Shown here piece by piece: positions 25,636-34,106 of a stretch of DNA of 64,000 nucleotides (positions are counted from its first letter, which is position 1; each line of letters opens with the position of its first letter). The notes beneath the pieces were generated by a model. It was not told the DNA's origin. It ran no database searches and saw only the letters and a list, made by a program, of their open reading frames with translations. Both the position numbers and the translations under genes were made by a program. The stretch is from JAXLWB01 sp046328715 (GTDB taxonomy: Bacteria; Chloroflexota; Anaerolineae; Caldilineales; Caldilineaceae), in contig JAXLWB010000034.1 in the NCBI GenBank assembly GCA_046328715.1, positions 1 through 64,000 of the forward strand. Reading direction: 5' to 3'.

Positions 25636-27144
25636 TTGAGCGAGATCGCTGAGTTATTAGCGCGGGTTACTGCCGAACGCAGTGCAAACAACAAAACACA
25701 GAGTGCCTTTGCGGAGGTCGTGCAGCGTTATCAGGACTTGGCCTTTGCCTGCGCCTTTGCCATGCTGGGCGACTTTCAGATGGCGGAGGATGCGGCGCAG
25801 GAAGCCTTTCTCAGTGCCTGGCGCAATCTTGACCAACTGCGTATTGCCGAGGCATTTCCCGGTTGGTTCAAACGCATTGTGCTTACCCAGTGCAATCGGT
25901 TGATACGCGGCAAGCGACTCGATCTGGTCTCACTTGATGCCATTCTTGACCAGCCAGATAGGGATTGTGACCCCTATCTGGCCTACGAGCAACTCGAACG
26001 GCAGATTCGAGTCCACGCTGCCATCCGTGCCTTGCCCGAACATGAGCGGATGGCTACGGCGCTTTTTTATATCGGCGACTATTCGCAGAACGAGATCGCC
26101 AGCTTTCTCGAAGTTCCGGTCACGACGATCAAAAAGCGTCTCTTTGACGCACGTAAAAAGCTAAAGCAGGAGATAGAAACCATGCTGCGAGATACCTTGC
26201 AAGAGAAGCGCCCTTCGCGCAACGAACAATTTGCCGACACCGTGGCGCTCTACAACCAGGCGCTCGATTCGTTCCTGAACAAAGTCAAACAGGATCGTTA
26301 TATCATTGCCGCCATCCTTTTTGGTAGCCTTTCGCATGACACGGTCTGGCGTAAAAGCGATATCGACATTGCCCTGGTCGGGCGCGATGACAAAGCATCC
26401 CGCGAATTTGGACTGGTCGAAAATGGTGTCAATATCCACGCCTTTCTGGTGCCACGCAGCAAATTCAAGCAGATGATCGAAGGTTCACTACAGGGGTCGA
26501 TGCCTCATTCTTGGTTTGCCTTGAGTACCCTGCTGTACACCACCGACGATACGATCCGCGAGCTTTATCTCAATGCACAAACGATTGGCGGACGCGATCG
26601 CCAGCTACGGCTAATGGCATCAGGTGCAAGTCTGATCTATTACACAGCCAAAGCTGAAAAATGGCTGGTAACACGTAAGGATGTATCCTATAGTTTTCTT
26701 TGGATCATGTACGCCATTAAACATTTGGCAGAGATCGAAGTGCTGATCAAGGGTGAACTAACGGGGCGAGAGGTGATCCCGCAGGCGGTGAAGCTCAACC
26801 CGACACTTTTCAACCCGCTCTATCATGATCTCATTCACGGCAGAAAGGACGAAGAGACAATCCGAGCTGCTGTCGATCAACTCAATGCTTACCTCGATCA
26901 ACAGATGCTTCTGCTCTTTAGCCCAGTGCTAGACCATCTGCGCGAGGCGAAGGGTATTCGCACAACTGGTGAATTGGATGAGTATTTCTGCAAACAAGTT
27001 CAAGTGTTCACACTCTGCAACATTTACGAATGGCTGGCCGACAAAGGTGTAATCCAGAAGGTGCCATCCCCCGTGCGCTTAACGGTCAAAAGTCAAGTGA
27101 CGGTTAATGAAGCAGCTTATTATTACGATGGAGAGGTGTCGTAA
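25636..27144 (+). CDS. ECF sigma factor fused to a nucleotidyltransferase domain
   Basis: A 502-residue protein. Residues about 25-93 are sigma region 2 (VVQRYQDLAFACAFAMLGD, AEDAAQEAFLSAWRN). Residues about 125-180 are sigma region 4 (ALPEHERMATALFYIGDYSQ, then a helix-turn-helix with VPVTTIKKRLFDARKKL). After a linker, residues 222-330 form a MNT-type nucleotidyltransferase fold: LFGSLSHDTVWRKSDIDIAL has Gly230-Ser231 and the metal pair Asp242-x-Asp244. The last 170 residues are helical and resemble the partner domain of kanamycin-type nucleotidyltransferases. The start is TTG 25636, five bases after AGGAG. It is a single gene with no anti-sigma factor beside it, so the extension may replace one. 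The role of the fusion is inference. Confidence 0.85.
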   Translation: MSEIAELLARVTAERSANNKTQSAFAEVVQRYQDLAFACAFAMLGDFQMAEDAAQEAFLSAWRNLDQLRIAEAFPGWFKRIVLTQCNRLIRGKRLDLVSLDAILDQPDRDCDPYLAYEQLERQIRVHAAIRALPEHERMATALFYIGDYSQNEIASFLEVPVTTIKKRLFDARKKLKQEIETMLRDTLQEKRPSRNEQFADTVALYNQALDSFLNKVKQDRYIIAAILFGSLSHDTVWRKSDIDIALVGRDDKASREFGLVENGVNIHAFLVPRSKFKQMIEGSLQGSMPHSWFALSTLLYTTDDTIRELYLNAQTIGGRDRQLRLMASGASLIYYTAKAEKWLVTRKDVSYSFLWIMYAIKHLAEIEVLIKGELTGREVIPQAVKLNPTLFNPLYHDLIHGRKDEETIRAAVDQLNAYLDQQMLLLFSPVLDHLREAKGIRTTGELDEYFCKQVQVFTLCNIYEWLADKGVIQKVPSPVRLTVKSQVTVNEAAYYYDGEVS

Positions 27145-27210
27145 AAGGGAAAGATTATAGAATAGCTGACTCCGCTACGTTGGTTCTGAACGGGTGAATT
27201 AGAGGTTTCG

Positions 27211-27648
27211 CTATGCAACTTCTGCCAACTGTTGACGAAGATAAACAATTGGTGAAAGCTGTTTTATACGAGGTGGCAAAGACAATGCAGACACACGTAA
27301 GTAACGATTCACAGGGGATGAAGTCAGAATTTGCATGACGCGTTCTCGCTCTGCGGCAGATAGCCGTTTGAGTCCGCTCAACAGAAAGCTTTCTGGTCCA
27401 AATTCTGTAGGTTGCATCAGCTTGGAAAATGACAAAAGAATTAAACTTAACGGCAAACCTGTCTGAACGTCATAGCGAAGTATGATTTCGGCACTTAGCT
27501 CCAAACCGCGTCCCGCCCCTTTAGCGAAGATAATCTCTAGCGTATCGCCTTCACGGTCGTATTCAATTTGCACGGATTGTCCATCTTCAAGACGATCTTG
27601 TACAGTAAACAGCCAATCAGGAGTTACTAACTTCGTATTTTCACTCAT
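27211..27648 (-). CDS. Hypothetical protein with DUF2283-like segment, probable antitoxin
   Basis: A 145-residue protein. Residues 22-62 read VQIEYDREGDTLEIIFAKGA, then LELSAEIILRYD, the short strand pattern of DUF2283. The rest (LSAAERERVMQILTSSPVNR) is not recognised. Its start overlaps the stop of the upstream minus-strand gene by four bases (ATGA), so they are co-translated. DUF2283 proteins often accompany small nuclease-like toxins, which fits the neighbour. Function otherwise unknown. Confidence 0.65.
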   Translation of the reverse strand: MSENTKLVTPDWLFTVQDRLEDGQSVQIEYDREGDTLEIIFAKGAGRGLELSAEIILRYDVQTGLPLSLILLSFSKLMQPTEFGPESFLLSGLKRLSAAERERVMQILTSSPVNRYLRVSALSLPPRIKQLSPIVYLRQQLAEVA

Positions 27649-27962
27649 AAGGGAATATATTCACCCCAGGCAGTCGTCACAAAATTGTTAGCAACAACGG
27701 TGCCGTCATACAGCTTTTGGAAGCTAAATAGCACTACAACCGTGATATGATTATCTCCTGATTGTAGAGTGTAACAAGCGCGTCGGTAACGATATCTTTG
27801 CGGGTCTCGTCGCTCTTGATGTCGTTTCCCTTTTGCCACTGTTGCGAGGACATCATCTAAATGCCCAATCAGCTCAAAATGCTTGCTCACGATGTGCTGC
27901 CATCGCTCGTCGGTTAAATAGATAGTATGACCGTACCGGTCTTTACATGTCCAGTTCTGCAT
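27645..27962 (-). CDS. Small BECR/RelE-like protein, probable toxin
   Basis: A 105-residue protein with the pattern KDRYGHTIYLTDERWQHIVS, KHFELIGHLDDVLATVAKGK, then a strand NHITVVVLFSFQ and NNFVTTAWGEYI at the end. This layout is that of small BECR-fold (phage-barnase/EndoU/RelE-like) nucleases annotated as toxins. A basic middle segment with His and Arg (HQERRDPQRYRYRRA) could bind RNA. It is the first gene of the pair and overlaps the DUF2283 gene by four bases. Toxicity is inference. Confidence 0.6.
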   Translation of the reverse strand: MQNWTCKDRYGHTIYLTDERWQHIVSKHFELIGHLDDVLATVAKGKRHQERRDPQRYRYRRACYTLQSGDNHITVVVLFSFQKLYDGTVVANNFVTTAWGEYIPL

Positions 27963-28208
27963 TTTACTTCACGAATTCGTTTCTTGCCATTATACTGCGC
28001 TCACGCCTCGATAACAAGCCCAGGAATTTTAGGTATACTTCATTTCAAGGCAAGTGTAATACGAAGCTTTGTTCATTAGTAACCTTTTCTTCACCACTTG
28101 GCTCTGATCAGTATAGACCGTCAACGTAGCGCAAGTTTGCAACTCGCGCTATCCCTTTGGAACCGAAGCTCAATCTCCATCTCTATTCTCTTTTCCAGGA
28201 GCCAATTC

Positions 28209-31067
28209 GTGCGAACAACCATTTCGATCAAAGGTGCCCGTGAGAATAACCTCAAGAATATCGACCTGGAAATCCCGCGTGACAAGCTGATCGTGATGAC
28301 TGGGTTGAGCGGCTCTGGCAAGTCGTCGTTGGCCTTCGAGACGATCTATGCCGAGGGGCAGCGGCGCTTTCTCGAATCGCTCTCTGCCTATTCGCGCAAA
28401 TATGTGGCGCAGATCCAGAAACCCAAGGTCGATTCGATTCTGGGCCTTTCGCCTGTTATCTCGATTGAGCAGAAGTCAGTCAGCCGCAACCCGCGCTCCA
28501 CCGTCGGCACCATGACCGACATTTACGACTACTTTCGTGTGCTCTTCACCACCTGCGGCACCGCTCACTGTCCCTACTGCAACCAGCCGGTGGCGACGCG
28601 TACACCCGTTCAAATTGCTGAACACATTCTCGGTCTGCCCGTTGATACACTGATCGAGATCGACGCCCCAATCTTCAAAATCTACGGCGAAGATTACCCC
28701 TATCTCTTCGGTGAAGTGCGCAGCAAAGGCTATCGACGACTGCGCATTAACGATGAGTTGTTCGATCTGAGTGAAGAATTTGAGATCGACGAGACGTTGA
28801 ATTACGAGATGGATGTCGTGATCGACAAATTCATTGTCAAGCCCGATATCTACAAAGCGCTGCTGGCAGCGATTGAAAATGGTCTGCGCGTTGGTGAAGG
28901 CTATCTGCGCTTCCGCATCTTGAAGGCTGGCAAGGGCGAGAGCGAACTCTTCTTCGACGGCATTGTCTGTCCCGAACATCAGGTGGCGGGCGGTGAGTTG
29001 GAACCAGTCTACTTTTCATTCAACGAGCCGGTGGGAGCCTGTGTTACCTGTACCGGGTTGGGCATGTATTGGTACGTCGAGCCGGAGTTGCTCGTGATCG
29101 ACAAAACCAAGAGCCTCCGTGACGGTGCCATCGAACCCAAAGCCTTCCACTACGACAAAGATTTATGGGCTGGGCGCTTGATGTATAGCCTCTCCATACA
29201 TGATGGTTTCTCACTCGATACGCCCTGGCAAGAGCTACCAGAGCAGGCCAAACAACGCATCTTCTTCGGTACAGGCAGCGAAAAGCTTACCATCCTGCAA
29301 CCGCCTGGCGGCAAGAAGGGTGACTTTCATCATGTTGGGCGGCAGTTCCCCTATGAAGGAATTGTTGGCGAGATCGAGCGGCGCTACAAACGTTACCGTC
29401 GTGAGCGGACCGCTAATGCTTGGGTCGAGGAGTATATGAAGCGGGTGATGGTCGAACGCACCTGCCCTGATTGTCACGGTCGCCAACTCAAGCGGCAACG
29501 CCTGTTGAGCAAGATCGGCGGCAAAAACATTATGGAACTGGGCGACTTGACCTTGGCCGAGTTGCGTGACTTTCTGGCTCATCTGCCACTCTTTAGCCGT
29601 AATGCACAGGCAGGTGACGAAATTGTGCAGCAGATCATCAAACGGCTCGACCTGCTGATCGATATCGGCATCGACTACATCAGCCTCAACCGACGCTCGA
29701 CCACACTCTCCGGCGGCGAAGCGCAACGGGTACGCCTTTCGGTGCAAATCGGCTCGGAGTTGATGGGCATGTTGTATGTGCTCGACGAACCCAGCATCGG
29801 CCTCCACCCGCGCGACAACTTCAAGATGATCCACACGCTGCAACGTCTTCGCGACATCGGCAACACCCTGATCGTGGTCGAACATGACGAAGAGACAATG
29901 CGCGCCGCCGATCATATTGTCGAGATCGGGCCGGGACCGGGGCAGCATGGCGGTGAAGTGGTGGCACAAGGCACCATCGCTGAACTGCTGCACAATGCCA
30001 AGTCGCTCACTGGACAATTCATCAGCAAGCAGCGGCAGATTATGCGTCCCGCCGATCTGCGTCAGCCAAGTGACAAAAAGTTGGTGATTCGCGGGGCCAG
30101 TGAGAATAATCTAAAGTCGATTGATGTGGAGATACCGCTCGGGCTCTTTGTCTGCATCACCGGAGTTTCCGGCTCAGGCAAGAGTACATTGATCAACGAG
30201 ATCCTCTACAAACAGCTTCTGGTTGCCCTGCATGACAGTCGGGTGCTTCCTGGCAAACATCAACGTATCGAGGGGATCGAACAGATCCACGATGTGATCG
30301 ACATCGATCAAACACCAATCGGACGAACACCTACCTCGAACCCGGCCACCTATGTGGGCGTCTTTGATGCCATCCGCCAACTCTTTGTCAACACCGCCGC
30401 AAGCCAACGGCGCAGTTACTCAAGCGGTCGCTTTAGTTTCAATAGCAAAGGGGGACGTTGCGAAGAGTGTCAGGGCCAGGGAGTCATCATTACATCGTTG
30501 CAGTTTATGGCCGATGTCGAGGTGCAATGTCATGCCTGCAAAGGCGCGCGCTATAATGAAGAAACTTTGGAGATAACTTGGCAAGGCAAAAACATTGCCC
30601 AAGTACTCGATCTTTCGATCGAAGAGGCCGCCTGCTTCTTCAAAGATTCTCCGCTGATTAGTCACAAACTGGGCATCCTTAACCAGTTGGGAATGGGCTA
30701 CCTCAAGTTGGGGCAATCCTCCAACACCATCTCAGGCGGCGAGGCGCAGCGTATCAAACTGGGGCACGAACTCGGCAAAATCAAACGGGGCGGACAGACG
30801 CTCTACATCCTGGACGAGCCAACCACCGGACTTCATCTTGCCGACATCCAACGTCTGCTCGATGCGCTCAATCGTCTGGTGGAAGCAGGCAACAGTGTGC
30901 TCGTGATCGAACATCATCTCGACGTGATCAAGAGCGCCGATTGGGTGATCGACCTGGGGCCTGAAGGTGGTAAACATGGCGGCAGAGTCGTCGCCCAAGG
31001 TGCGCCCGCGCTTATTGCCCAATGTCCGGAATCACATACGGGGCGATATCTGCGTAGTGTGCTGTAG
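28209..31067 (+). CDS. uvrA: Excinuclease ABC subunit A
   Basis: A 952-residue UvrA, the DNA-damage sensor of nucleotide excision repair, working as a cytoplasmic ATPase dimer with UvrB. Both Walker A motifs are present: GLSGSGKSS at 32 and GVSGSGKST near 650. Both ABC signatures follow (LSGGEAQRVRLSVQIGSELM and ISGGEAQRIKLGHELG). The C-terminal zinc site has GRCEECQGQG and CHACKG. In the insertion-domain zinc site the first pair is CPEH (Cys-x-x-His, near 254) in place of CPxC, with CVTC as partner. GTG 28209 follows CCAGGAG at seven bases; earlier in-frame starts add an odd serine-rich tail. No uvrB or uvrC lies nearby. Confidence 0.95.
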   Translation: MRTTISIKGARENNLKNIDLEIPRDKLIVMTGLSGSGKSSLAFETIYAEGQRRFLESLSAYSRKYVAQIQKPKVDSILGLSPVISIEQKSVSRNPRSTVGTMTDIYDYFRVLFTTCGTAHCPYCNQPVATRTPVQIAEHILGLPVDTLIEIDAPIFKIYGEDYPYLFGEVRSKGYRRLRINDELFDLSEEFEIDETLNYEMDVVIDKFIVKPDIYKALLAAIENGLRVGEGYLRFRILKAGKGESELFFDGIVCPEHQVAGGELEPVYFSFNEPVGACVTCTGLGMYWYVEPELLVIDKTKSLRDGAIEPKAFHYDKDLWAGRLMYSLSIHDGFSLDTPWQELPEQAKQRIFFGTGSEKLTILQPPGGKKGDFHHVGRQFPYEGIVGEIERRYKRYRRERTANAWVEEYMKRVMVERTCPDCHGRQLKRQRLLSKIGGKNIMELGDLTLAELRDFLAHLPLFSRNAQAGDEIVQQIIKRLDLLIDIGIDYISLNRRSTTLSGGEAQRVRLSVQIGSELMGMLYVLDEPSIGLHPRDNFKMIHTLQRLRDIGNTLIVVEHDEETMRAADHIVEIGPGPGQHGGEVVAQGTIAELLHNAKSLTGQFISKQRQIMRPADLRQPSDKKLVIRGASENNLKSIDVEIPLGLFVCITGVSGSGKSTLINEILYKQLLVALHDSRVLPGKHQRIEGIEQIHDVIDIDQTPIGRTPTSNPATYVGVFDAIRQLFVNTAASQRRSYSSGRFSFNSKGGRCEECQGQGVIITSLQFMADVEVQCHACKGARYNEETLEITWQGKNIAQVLDLSIEEAACFFKDSPLISHKLGILNQLGMGYLKLGQSSNTISGGEAQRIKLGHELGKIKRGGQTLYILDEPTTGLHLADIQRLLDALNRLVEAGNSVLVIEHHLDVIKSADWVIDLGPEGGKHGGRVVAQGAPALIAQCPESHTGRYLRSVL

Positions 31068-31127
31068 TGAGACAGTGAGACAGTAGGACAGTAGGACAGT
31101 TTGTACTGACCCACTGTCTTACTCACG
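31068..31127. repeat. GAGACAGT / GGACAGT tandem-repeat hairpin
   Basis: GTGAGACAGTGAGACAGTAG begins at 31067 and continues as GGACAGT units, followed by ACTGACCCACTGTCTTACTC. It sits between the convergent stops of uvrA and the Ldh-type gene, where a two-way terminator is needed. Confidence 0.75.
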
Positions 31128-31128
31128 C

Positions 31129-32208
31129 TTACCACGCAAAGGGCACACCCGTCTCACTCGCCAATTCACGCAGCTTCTTGACGAAGTTGACATGGTAGGG
31201 GATGCCAAGCTGGCTGCGTTCCTGCTCTGCCTCATGCTCCTTTTCGCCGTGGGTATAGATGCGTTCGCGTCCTGGTGCCTTGGCCGAGTTGCGCAGGGCG
31301 GAGAGCATATCGTCCATCGTGGCCTTGAACTCGTCCACGGGACGAAAGCTATCGATGCGCAGTGCCATGAAGAAGTGGGATGAACTCTCACGCAGCTTGG
31401 GGTCGTCGGGCGGATTGCGGAAGGCCAGGTTGCCATAGATGCCGCCTGACAAGACGCCGGTGAGGATGTCCACCAAGACTGCCAGCCCATAGCCCTTGTG
31501 ACTGCTTCCTTCGGGTGTGCTGCCCAAGGGCAAGATCCGTCCTCCCTCCCAAGCAGTCTGTGCATCTTCTACCGGTTCACCCTGCTGATTGACTACCCAA
31601 CCTAGCGGAATCTTCTCGCCCTTGACCAGCGCCGCGCCTATCTTGCTGAAGGCGACGACCGAGGTCGCCATGTCGAGCACGAAGGGATTGCCTTGGCCTG
31701 TGGGCACTGCGACGCTGATTGGGTTGGTGGAGATCATCGGCTCGTTGCCAAAGGTGGGCACGATACCGATGCCGTAGTTATTGGTCAGCGAAATGCCGAT
31801 CATGTCGTGGGGGAGGCAGAGCATGGCGTGATAGGCGGCCATCCCATAATGACGACTGCGCCGCACGGTAGCAATGCCAACGCCGTTGCTCTTGGCCTTG
31901 GCAATGCAAAGCTCCATCGCCTTGACGCCGATCACCAGCCCCATTCCTCCATCACCATCGACCAGCGCCGTAATCGGTGTCTCGCTGACCAGGGTGAGAT
32001 TGGGGTGCGGGTTGAGCGCGCCACTGCGCAATGGCCCGACATATTGCCAGAGGTTGTTGATACCGTGGCTTTCCACACCACGCAGATCGGCGCGTACCAG
32101 CACATCAGCGGCGATACGAGCATCATCAGCAGGAACGTCGAGTTTTTCAAAGACGGTCGAGATAAAGCTGCGCATTCCATCGGCAGGAATGCGGATACGA
32201 TCGTTCAT
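31129..32208 (-). CDS. Ldh family (malate/L-lactate/ureidoglycolate-type) dehydrogenase
   Basis: A 359-residue NAD(P)-dependent 2-hydroxyacid dehydrogenase of the MDH/LDH type 2 family, distinct from classical Rossmann-fold enzymes. The catalytic His48 is in RGVESHGINN, and VRRSRHYGMAAYHAM and the NPISVAVPTG loop are family marks. GSTPEGSSHKGYGLAVLVDI near 230 belongs to the substrate region. It lies six bases after the permease gene, last in a sugar transport operon. It is likely to oxidise a 2-hydroxy acid derived from the imported compound; the exact substrate is unknown. Confidence 0.88.
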   Translation of the reverse strand: MNDRIRIPADGMRSFISTVFEKLDVPADDARIAADVLVRADLRGVESHGINNLWQYVGPLRSGALNPHPNLTLVSETPITALVDGDGGMGLVIGVKAMELCIAKAKSNGVGIATVRRSRHYGMAAYHAMLCLPHDMIGISLTNNYGIGIVPTFGNEPMISTNPISVAVPTGQGNPFVLDMATSVVAFSKIGAALVKGEKIPLGWVVNQQGEPVEDAQTAWEGGRILPLGSTPEGSSHKGYGLAVLVDILTGVLSGGIYGNLAFRNPPDDPKLRESSSHFFMALRIDSFRPVDEFKATMDDMLSALRNSAKAPGRERIYTHGEKEHEAEQERSQLGIPYHVNFVKKLRELASETGVPFAW

Positions 32209-32214
32209 AAAAGG

Positions 32215-33057
32215 TTATCCTTTCACCGAGCCAAGGGTCATACCGCTGACCACAAAGCGTTGAACAACGATGAAGAGAATGATCGGCGGTAGTGTGGTGA
32301 CCATTGCCATCGCCATCATAGGCCCCCATAGAAAGACATCGCCAAGGATAAAACTACCTAAGCCGGTTGGCAGTGTCATCAGATCCCGATTGCGCACTAA
32401 GGTAGCAGCGTAGAGAAATTCATTCCAGGAGTTGGTAAAACCAAAGATAAAGGCAGTGACAATCCCTGGTGCAGAGAGCGGAAGCACAATCCGCCACAAC
32501 ACCCCCATGCGACTACAGCCATCGATGCGTGCGGCATCCTCCAATTCTTCAGGGATGCTGCGGAAATAGCCAAGGATCAACCACGTGCAAAAAGGTACAT
32601 TGAAAGAGAGATAGGCAAGCAGCAATCCCCACATACCATCGGTGAGGCGCAGATTGAACAAAAGAATAAAGAGCGGAATAAAGAGCAGCGAAGATGGCAC
32701 CAGATAGGTAAAGAGTACTCCGCGAGCCACACTGCGATTCCCCAAAAAGCGCAGGCGGATAATGCTATAGCCTGCCAATACACCAATGACGACAGCGATG
32801 GCACTGCTCGAAAATCCCATCACAATGCTGTTGCGTAGCCAGGTAGCGGTAGGGCGTTCGCTAAAGATAAAGGTATAGTTTTCGGTGGTTAAATCACGCG
32901 GCACCAATACCTGCTCTTTGACATAAACCTGTTTGCCTTTGCGTAGTGAAGTCAAGCCCATCCAATAGAATGGAAAGAGTGCGCTAAAAACCAGCACGAT
33001 CAAGACCAGATAGGTAATAATCGCTGTGAAAAGGTGGGTTGTCTTGCGACTCTGCAT
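32215..33057 (-). CDS. Sugar ABC transporter permease (MalG-like)
   Basis: A 280-residue permease with six hydrophobic segments and the ATPase-contact loop EDAARIDGCSRMGVLWRIVL. It ends QRFVVSGMTLGSVKG, the MalG-type tail. It lies 24 bases after the other permease of the pair and six bases before the Ldh-type dehydrogenase. Confidence 0.92.
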   Translation of the reverse strand: MQSRKTTHLFTAIITYLVLIVLVFSALFPFYWMGLTSLRKGKQVYVKEQVLVPRDLTTENYTFIFSERPTATWLRNSIVMGFSSSAIAVVIGVLAGYSIIRLRFLGNRSVARGVLFTYLVPSSLLFIPLFILLFNLRLTDGMWGLLLAYLSFNVPFCTWLILGYFRSIPEELEDAARIDGCSRMGVLWRIVLPLSAPGIVTAFIFGFTNSWNEFLYAATLVRNRDLMTLPTGLGSFILGDVFLWGPMMAMAMVTTLPPIILFIVVQRFVVSGMTLGSVKG

Positions 33058-33081
33058 GGGTGCGCTCTCCTCGAAACTGGC

Positions 33082-33993
33082 TTATTCATTCTCTCCACGT
33101 AACATCAGTGGCGATAAAACAATGATGATGGCGATCAGTAAGGGCGCAAGCAGCACAGAAACCGTCTCGCCATAGCCCAACCGCGAGGTAACAAAGCCTA
33201 GCTTATACGTATAGGTAGCAAAGACATCCGTCGCATGACCTGGTCCGCCGCCCGTGAGTAGCCAGACGATACTAAAATCGTTAAATGTCCAGATCGTGGA
33301 GAGGATGGTCACGACCAGGATCACAGTGCGCAGGTTGGGCAACGTGATATGCCAGAATCGTTGCCCAACGGAAGCCCCGTCGATCTCGGCGGCCTCATAG
33401 AGTTCCCTGGGGATTGCCTGCATTCCTGCCAGGAGCGTGATGCCAAAAAAGGGAAAGCCACGCCAGGTATTCACCAAGATCAAGGCGAGCATGGCTGTGC
33501 CATATTGTGCTAACCAGGGAATCGGGATACGCATCAATCCCAACTCGCGCAGGGTGAGATTGATTACACCTGTTAGATCGAGCATCCAGCGCCAACTGAG
33601 CGCAGTGACAACGGTTGGTGCCACCCAGGGCATCAGCAATAACCCGCGAAAGAGCCCCCGCAACCGAATCGGCTGATTGAGCACCAACGCCATGATCATG
33701 CCGACGATCAGCTTGAGGAAAACCGAGCCAAGGGTGAAGAGCAAACCATTGCGTACCACTTTCCAGAAGAAGGGATCTTCTAGCAGCATTTCGCGGTAAT
33801 TTCCCAGCCCAATGAATTTACCGGGCATGCCAATGGTTTTGTCTTGCAGCGTAATCCAAATCGCCATCAGGATCGGATAGGCCAGCAAGACAAAGAGGAC
33901 AAGAATCAGTGGAAGGAGCAGGGTGTAGCCAAGGGCGAAATCACGGCCCAATAGCTGACGTAGGCTTCGGCGTTGCTTCAGCGAAGCGGACAT
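33082..33993 (-). CDS. Sugar ABC transporter permease (MalF-like)
   Basis: A 303-residue permease with six hydrophobic segments and the loop EAAEIDGASVGQRFWHITLP. The ATG at 33993 is preferred because AAAGGTGA precedes it and the MSASLKQRR leader is typical; an upstream in-frame start at 34050 lies within the hairpin that separates it from the binding-protein gene. Confidence 0.92.
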   Translation of the reverse strand: MSASLKQRRSLRQLLGRDFALGYTLLLPLILVLFVLLAYPILMAIWITLQDKTIGMPGKFIGLGNYREMLLEDPFFWKVVRNGLLFTLGSVFLKLIVGMIMALVLNQPIRLRGLFRGLLLMPWVAPTVVTALSWRWMLDLTGVINLTLRELGLMRIPIPWLAQYGTAMLALILVNTWRGFPFFGITLLAGMQAIPRELYEAAEIDGASVGQRFWHITLPNLRTVILVVTILSTIWTFNDFSIVWLLTGGGPGHATDVFATYTYKLGFVTSRLGYGETVSVLLAPLLIAIIIVLSPLMLRGENE

Positions 33994-34017
33994 GCGGTCA
34001 CCTTTGATGACAGGATG

Positions 34018-34076
34018 AAGGGATGACAGGATGACAGGATCATCTCGCACTTCATCTTGTCATCGTGTCATCCCTT
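34018..34076. repeat. Hairpin with GGATGACA tandem arms
   Basis: Arms at 34018-34040 and 34054-34076 (23 bases, one mismatch plus G-T pairs). Left arm begins AAGGGATGACAGGATGACAG. It lies between the binding-protein gene and the first permease, as does the hairpin at 16273, where a strong hairpin can set unequal expression of binding protein and membrane parts. Confidence 0.82.
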
Positions 34077-34106
34077 CTTGAAAGTTACATGTTTTTGGAT
34101 CCCTGA

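Noticed and set aside
28032..28038. GGTATAC before uvrA as a fifth operator
   Set aside because: It lies about 170 bases from the start codon and lacks the second arm; counted as chance.
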